Shown here one piece after another: positions 56,701-64,000 of a stretch of DNA of 64,000 nt. Below the pieces are notes generated by a model. The model did no database searches and had not been told where the DNA came from. It saw nothing but the letters and a program-made list of their open reading frames with translations. Numbering within the stretch: position 1 is the stretch's first letter; every line of letters begins with the position of its first letter. The DNA comes from Istiophorus platypterus. Taxonomy: Eukaryota > Chordata > Actinopteri > Istiophoriformes > Istiophoridae. The DNA lies in the NCBI GenBank assembly GCA_016859345.1, contig CM029116.1, positions 8,058,143 to 8,122,142 of the forward strand, given 5' to 3'. Made by a program: the position numbers and the translations under genes.

Positions 56701-59700
56701 TAATGCTAATGTTTATAAAGGAGCTGTCAGTGACGCTTTAGCCTCGTATGTTAGCTTCACTCGACGGTGTCGTTCTCGGTAGATTTGTTTTCTCTCCGCC
56801 GTTTGTTTGTTTATCTTTTTTTTTTTTTCCAGCGTTGATAAAGTGCCTCGTTTTTAAAGAGCTTCACGTTTCGGAGCCGTTTTGTGGGTTTTTTCCAAAG
56901 CTGCTATAAAACCAACATCCCTGTTCCCTTAAATGAAAATACTCAAATGAAAGAAAAAGCGTAGAGGCCAGAGAATTTTTTTTCCAAAAGTTAAATTTTG
57001 ATCTGTCCTAATTCTGTCACTTTAGAGATCATACAATAATCTAGCAAAGGTGCAATTATGAGGCGTGAAAGAGAGGAAATTATTTCCTCCTGCTCATAAA
57101 TCCATTTCATTTTGAGACACTTTTATCAAACTCTTTCTGCTATGTCAGTTTTATCACTTCTGCATGTTCAACATCATTAATTTAAAAACTTTAACATCAT
57201 CTCGATATTACATTCTGCAGAAGGTTAATAAACATTATCAAAATATAGCCCAGGCCTAGTGAACAGTACAAACTGTTATTCCGGCCAACATGGAGCTAAA
57301 ACCTGCAGCCAATTCCACCTGATGACCTTTGACATAAGTATTTACTGTGTTTGCATTTTTTTTCTTGCCTTTGCTGTAATCCAAAGTGACTCTTTTGCAG
57401 TCTCCAGCGACGTGTCCCCCTCCACCAGCCTCCCTCCTCTCGTCGAGGGCCAGTTGAGATGCTTCCTGCGGGTGACGATTAACCGGGTGCTGTGGACAGT
57501 CCACAAGCCTCCGTCCGCAGCGTTCGTCAGGCTTCGCTGGTGGGGAGAGTCATCCAACGGGACACACTTCTTTCCAAGAGATGGATCGCAGCTCACCCAG
57601 AAGACCATCAAGACCACAACTCGCTTTGCCATCCGCTGTGGACCAAAGCAGTTCACCTCATATCTTACAGGTAACTAAGAGGACTAAGATACGTTTGAGT
57701 TGGCCATGCTGCAGACATATATTTTTAAATCCTCAGCTAACCTGTCATTCATTAACAGATATGGGCTCCTTGGTGCTGGAAGTTCTGACAAAATCGGATC
57801 ATTTGCCAATCGCTCGGGCTCAAGTGGCTGGCATCTCCCGTCTGTCTCTGTCACAACCCATTAGTGGGTTTTATACCCTTGTGTCCCCGACATCTGAAAA
57901 GCTGGGAGAGCTACAGGTGAGTGGAAGCATGACTTCACTTCCACCTGCAAACGGCTTTTGTGGTACCTGCAAGTGATGTTTGGTATACTGATGTTTAGCA
58001 CTGTATACTGACTTTATGACTCCTGCATAGACTAGCAACTCTTTGGTTAATAAGAAAACTAAATCCTATGTTTCCTCTACTTAAACTGTAAGAGTCCTTT
58101 AAATCCCCTTATTAAATTTTAATCGGTAGGTTATATGGCAGAAAACATTTATATTATAATGTAGCCAGCAAACCTAATTCCTAAGATATTCAAAACAGCT
58201 AAATTGTTTATACACAAGATGGCAGTATAGGCTAGAAACATGGGACCTACCCTAACTCACTCTGGTGTTGCCAGTTTTAGCTGCCTTTTGAAGAACCACA
58301 ATGGCGAAAGTACTGATGGAGGGGTACATAAACATAAACAGTGGATTATTTGTGGTGATTTTAGGAAAAAAATTACAAATTTACACTACACTGAACTATA
58401 AGCATGCCTGTCTATTTGATATTTCACTTGAATCCTAAATATTGCCACCAAGTTTAGGGGTAGGAAACTGACAAAAAAGCATACTAGGGACTAGCAGGCA
58501 GGCTGCAAGTGGTCAGAGTAAAATAAAGAAAAAGTATGAGCAGGGGCATAGCGCAAAAATCTGGGCCCCACACATAATGTATGCAGTCTCGTGGGCCCCC
58601 TTACCTGTAGATTGCAGAACTGGAAATGTCAGCATATTTCAGTCTCTTTTCTCAATATGCTGTGTGAAGCTTTCACTTTGTTTTCATTGAGCTTTAAGAA
58701 TATGATGAAAGGGTATTTATCAAGGGTTAAAACTGAACCCTGCTGTCACTCTCAAACTGAATGACTGATGTTGATATGGATAGTCATGTTAAAGTGGTAA
58801 TAGGGAACTCAGAGCTCCAAACTCTGAGGACCATCCACATTTTAACTTTTACTTTCATTCCCCCAGGTTTCACTTGATTTGGAGCCTCTGACTGAAGCCT
58901 ATGACAGCAGCAGCTCGGGTCTCACCACAGATGTCAGTGCTGAAGGACCACAAGTCGTCACACTGACTGTGCCCTCACAGCCCAGATCCCTCTCAGCCGG
59001 CAGCGGGAAAGAATCAGTTGGGAGCAGCAGTGGAAACACACCAAGGTTTGAAGTGGTTGATGTTGTGTTATTGCTTTCCCTAATCAAATGATTGTGTCTT
59101 GCTGTAAGAGCTCAACGGTTGTTGGTTTTAAATCTGATCCTTTTGGTTTTATGTTTGTAATAATTTCAGAGGGAAAGACCACTTATATTTCCAAAATGCC
59201 CAGAAAGACGAAGGCAAGAAAGAGTCACTGGAGAATCTGATGCCGATAACAACCAGACCTCAGAACAGTCAAGCAGCCGTGAATACTTCAAGTCAGGAGC
59301 CTTGTGGACAAAAAACTGACAATATTCTCTCAAGTTGGTTGCAGCATTATCACACATCATTTTAACTCAACGACAAATGGAAAAATTTGCCTATTTCTGA
59401 AAAAATATCTGAAATTTTTCTTTCATCTCAGTGATTTTAGAACGTGGAAACAAGCTTAGAAATGCTATGGTTGTATCAGCTTTGACATGTGACATGGATT
59501 CTGCCCCAGCTCTGAAAGATACCCCACTACCTCTCCCAAAGGACAACATCCAACCACCTTCCAAGTCAGTGTTTCAAAAGTTTGTAATAAAGGGTATTTT
59601 ACTGTACAGGTTTATAACACTTTACAGTACTTTAATTTCCGTGTCTGTAGGCCTGTTCCCTCTCCATCTAGGATGTTTCTTGAAAATATCCTGCATGCTG

Positions 59701-62700
59701 GTTCAACTCTCAATCACTCTGATGATGCTGCTGTAGCCTCAGACTGCAGCGTAGACTGTCCTGCCGACATGGACAACAGAGCTGTGGATCTTCTCCTTGG
59801 GAGGTAACTATGTGCATTTACTTCGAAATGTGTCAGAAAATGTAAGACGTTTTTTATCCCAACATTTTTCCTCTTTTTTTTTTTATTTTCATTTTTTTTA
59901 GCTTAAACACATCTCCTCTGCCTCTCTGGGATGGAGAGGGCTTCTCCCCTGAATCTGGCCACAGCAGTATATGTGGGGATAGTGAGCTCAATGATCCACA
60001 ATATGATCAAAGCCTGCTGGAAAATTTGTTCTACAAAACCCCGGTAAGTAAAGATTATCTGATGATTGAAGATCAGTGTCAGTTAACTTGATTTTCTAGC
60101 AGATGGTTCTTTAAAGTCGTTCTTGTCTTCTTTCAGATGTCAGATACCAGATTAGATGGCGCAGAGGCAGAGGGTCAAGGAACAGAGTCCTTGAATAAAA
60201 ATCAGCCAAAACAGCTAGCAGGGTCTGGACCCAAGAATAGAGGAGGGTAAGGGCCTTTACATGCTTCTTAAGCCATGCTACTTGGACAGTAAAAGGTTCT
60301 TTCAGAAGCTCAGGTGTAGGGTGGGCTTTTGTTTTTTTTTTGGGGGGGGGTGGTTTTTTACCATCCATCTTTAAAGGTAGCCATTCTAAAAATAAAAAAG
60401 AACTTAATGATAGTGTGACCTTGATGTGAAAGAGTATCTCTTCACCGTAAGGAAATTGACCATGTTAATAACACACAAGGTATTAGCATAGCATATTACA
60501 CGAAACATACAGTAGAAATACAATTTTTTTTTTACCTTTTATTACAATTATCCACCATATTTTGACTGTCTAGTCCAAATTCAGAGCCTCAGGAGTCTCC
60601 AGACGCTGGTGGTTTTCCTCCTGGCCTCACTGCAGAAGAGTTGACTTTGCTGAGTTCGATCCGGGTGGCAAGAGTGACCATCGACTCTCTGGCCGTACAT
60701 ACAGGAAGCACAACCACCACACCCAGAAAGAACTCTAGTAAAGGGAAACCTCCTCGGCCATTAACCAGCAAAAAATGGTAGGCAGAACGTATTACACTAT
60801 GTTGATCTCATTTGAAAATTTCGTCGTTATGATGACTAACAAAAGCCTTTAACCTCCCCTGTCTCTCTCTCTTCTTTTTTTTCAGCACTTATTTTGTTGA
60901 GTACATGTTCCCCACGACATCCACCTCCAGTCGACATGATCGTAGTAAAGCTGGAGATGGGGAGGTGACCAGAGCTGTTTCCAGTAAAGTCACAGGAGGA
61001 GGTATGACCTGCTAGAATCTGCTTTTCTGAAACCCACCTGATTGAAAAACGCTGTCTCTGTGAGTCTGTGGTAGTTGTTTGTGCCTGTATCTGACATGTA
61101 TTCTTTTTTTGTTTGTTGGTTTGTTTTTTAAGCGGTGAAGTTCCACCAGCACTCTGTGTTTCCTGTCCACTTAAGCACAGCAACAGTTAAACAGTGGTGG
61201 AAATCTGATCTTATTTTCAAGATTTACTCACGAAAGAGCAACCAAAAGAAAGTAAGTAGCTCTGGACTAAACTTTACTTGTTTTGATTAAAATGAGTAAT
61301 AGTGGTTTATTAAGAGTGAGAGACTGACTTGACGAATGTATAGCCTAATGTATGGCCTCTGAAATGTGCTATTTAATTTAGCTCTGCTAAAAAATACAGC
61401 TGCTTTTATTGAGATTTTTCTGTGAAATAAAATTTCCATGAATAATAAACGAACAAACCTTTTTTCTATAGATTGTTAAGAAACACAAATCTGTATTCAC
61501 TAAAACTCATGACTATATGAACTAAGGACCATGCCTTCTCGTGTTGCAGCCTGTTCCCATTGGTAAAGCAGTTCACCCACTGCGTTTTCTACTGCAGAGC
61601 AAGCAGCTCAGTCAGTCTATCGTTCTGCCTGTACAGAGCCTGGAAGGAAACAGTGAAACACAGGGGATTGGACCTCTGTTGGTAATATGCTGTTTTTTAT
61701 CCTTGGAATAAATGTTTGCAAGCCTGATGCTTGTTACCCTAGTGACTGTCATATAAGTTATATCATTGTTTTCAGGTGTCACTAGAACTTTCAATTGACA
61801 GCCAAGATTTCTCCTTTGGAAAAAACAAAAACAAGCTGGCATGCAGAGACCCCTCGCCTTCACAAACTGCACCCAGTCCACAGAGAGAGACCAGCTCCAG
61901 AATTCAACTTGTTCAAAATGGCAGAGAGGAATTGCCTGCTCACTCTTTAGAAGACTCTAGGCTAAATTTTTGGGGTCCTCAGAAACCCTTGAAAGAACCC
62001 TCTCCTCATCCCGGCCCCCACACATCTCCTTATAAATCATGGAGGCAGGCGGAGGACAATCCCGAGGTCCTGCTGCATACCTTACTCATGGTACCAGATG
62101 GGAAGAATTTCAGCTGTGGGTCCATGCAGGCTCCAAATGTGTACTTGAACTGTAAACTCTTTTGGTGCGATGAGATGGCAAGATCTGTTGTCAGCTGGGG
62201 TCAGGCAAACCCTTCTTTCAACTTCACTCAGGTTAGTCCAGGAGATCAACTCTTCTAAACATATCTTAAAGTTAAATTAAGCCACAGGCACAGGGAGAAA
62301 TGTGAATGCAGGATGCTATTAACACACAAGACTCTCTCTATCCTTTGAATTAGGTGACTCCTGTTGCCTTAACAACTAAGCTATTGCAGCGAATGAAGAA
62401 TAATATGATGGTAATCGAGGTGTGGCAGAAAACAGGAAGCTCGGGGCAGGATCGACTCCTGGGCCTTGTTAAATTACCTCTTCACCAGTTCTACATGTCA
62501 TTTAGGTAAGAGAGGGAAAGACAACGCATTTTCAGTTTAAAAAAAAAAGTATTTTTTGTGCAAAAATACAGAAGATTCACTGATTTTCTGACTTCTCATA
62601 TTTAAAAATTTGTTGGTTTCCTTTGTCCTTTACGATATTGATATTGAATGTTACAACAGATTGTAATTTTTTCACCAGTTTTCGACATTATATATATGAC

Positions 62701-63959
62701 ATGATCACACAAAAAAATAACAAGCAGATTAATTGATGAAGATAATTACTTTTAGCTGCAGCCCATGAATTACAAATAGAAAGGTGATATCTGGACTAAA
62801 ATACACTTGTCATAGTGAGGCTGTATGTAAAAACAGTAACCGTTCTCTCGCTCTTTTTTTTTTTTTTAATCTCCTCTCCAGGGATCCAAAGATCGCCCAG
62901 CTCCTTCTCCAGGCGCAGTACCCTGTTTTAGGGGTGGACTGCTACATGCCAGTCATTGATGTGTTCTCAGGAAGTTGTAAGGGAAACCTTAGGGTTGTTT
63001 TGGCTATGGGGGGATCAGAGCAGATAGTTGCCCTCCAGCGTTCAAGGGATGAGGAATGTGACTATTTCTCTCATCTTGTGAAACCAGTTCATCTGCTTGA
63101 TCACCAGCGATATTCACCAACAAAGGTTAGTGTTGTTTTTTTTTTGCTAAATAATGCTTGCAGTTTTTCTTTTGTGTTCTGCGCATAATTGCAGGTTGAT
63201 GGTTTTAGAAAAGTGTCTGGAGGATTCTGGCACAAAGTGTTTAATGAGATACAATAAAGTGCTAAAACTGTAGAGGCTTAAATTGCACATTGACATGAGT
63301 AAATGTACATGTGCTGAATGTGTGGGAAAATGTGTCAACCAAACAATGACGCGCCTTTAAACCGGTGTATGTCATCTTTCTTTCCCCAGTGAGTGGGCAA
63401 GGAGAAAAACACATGTTAACTGTGCTGATAAAATGATAAATAATATACGAAGTCCCTTTCACCTCCATTAAAACTTGTGTTTCTCCATCAGGTGATGTCA
63501 GCACAAAGGGAAACTATGAGAGAGCATCTGTTTGTGATTAGAGTGGAGAGGGTAAATGGCCTGACACCTCTTCAGGCCACAGTGTGGGGTGAGGCTGACT
63601 GCTATGTCCAGTACAGTTTCCCCTGTCAGGACAATGACCCTGCAACAGTGGACCAAAACCTCATAGAGAGTAGTAAGGCCATTTTGGTTTATAAAATTAA
63701 AAAAAGTCTTTTTTTTTTTTTTTAAATCCTTCTGTCTCCTCTGCATTACTCTAACCTTTATCTCGTCTCCAACAGGTGTGAACCTGAAGCCGTTCCGTAC
63801 CACCACCACCCTCTGTTTGCCTGACCCGACGTTTGGCCACACTGAGACTCATGTGCTTCTGGCTCCTGAAGAAGTTCCTGTCCAGAGGTTGCTGCTCAGC
63901 TCTCTTTCAACTCACGGCCTCAGCAGTGGTGGAGGCATCCAGTTTGAAGTGTGGTGCAG
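56626..63959 (+). CDS. c2cd3: C2CD3, centriole elongation C2-domain protein (5' part)
   Basis: Eighteen coding exons are visible: 56626-56674, 57401-57670, 57759-57916, 58867-59045, 59170-59333, 59432-59564, 59651-59803, 59902-60043, 60137-60246, 60574-60777, 60886-61001, 61133-61251, 61550-61681, 61776-62231, 62354-62505, 62882-63125, 63492-63672 and 63776-63959. Phases agree throughout. Together they give about 1,048 codons, near the first 45% of the human protein (about 2,350 aa). The start is MSRKQKAVRAGSGRKR. The SPSTSLPPLVEGQLRCFLRV region and RCGPKQFTSYLT in exon 2 match the C2CD3 N-terminal C2-like domain, and exons 14-18 hold further C2-type segments (for example REHLFVIRVERVNGL, WGEADCYVQYSFP). 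Known role: distal centriole assembly and ciliogenesis. A last donor GT is at 63960, and the gene continues past the window. Confidence 0.94.
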
Positions 63960-64000
63960 GTTTGTGGTTGTTACTTTCTTAGCCATGTCAATAAAATTTG

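Overview
This window is nuclear DNA of a ray-finned (teleost) fish. The evidence is intron-containing vertebrate genes with GT..AG splicing, single-exon odorant receptor genes of the fish OR131-2-like type, degraded non-LTR retrotransposons, fish-type MITEs and many microsatellites. Names rest on my recognition of protein families; no database was searched.

Layout. (1) 1-8.8 kb: two receptor genes in a ~4.1 kb direct duplication. The first (1356) is broken by a frameshift and the second (5462) is intact. An old, deleted receptor pseudogene follows at 7.8-8.2 kb. (2) 10.1-21.6 kb: a head-to-tail array of four ~2.95 kb units. Each carries one full-length receptor ORF, its TATA box and 5'UTR intron, and the same antisense LINE reverse-transcriptase scrap. 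(3) 23.3 kb: a more divergent intact receptor. (4) 22-26.5 kb: two further LINE remnants. (5) 27.4-29.5 kb, minus strand: a complete six-exon DIABLO/SMAC gene (266 aa) whose predicted mature N-terminus is AVPF. (6) 30.3-31.8 kb: a retroelement tail and another receptor pseudogene. (7) 36.8 kb: a GC-richer, clearly different intact receptor. (8) 40.5-53.1 kb: a complete 13-exon P4HA3 gene (collagen prolyl 4-hydroxylase alpha-3, 542 aa). (9) 56.6 kb to the window end: the first 18 coding exons of C2CD3 (centriolar C2-domain protein), cut by the window edge.

The main biological story is the receptor cluster. Transmembrane and loop regions expected to contact ligand differ between copies, but two coding blocks (TM3-ICL2-TM4 and ICL3-TM6) are nearly identical at the DNA level even between otherwise divergent genes and in a pseudogene. 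This fits repeated gene conversion. Two of the four array genes have Cys in place of the Arg of the E/DRY G-protein-coupling motif. The housekeeping genes keep P4HA3 and C2CD3 in the same order and orientation that I recall for human 11q13.4, without PPME1 between them.
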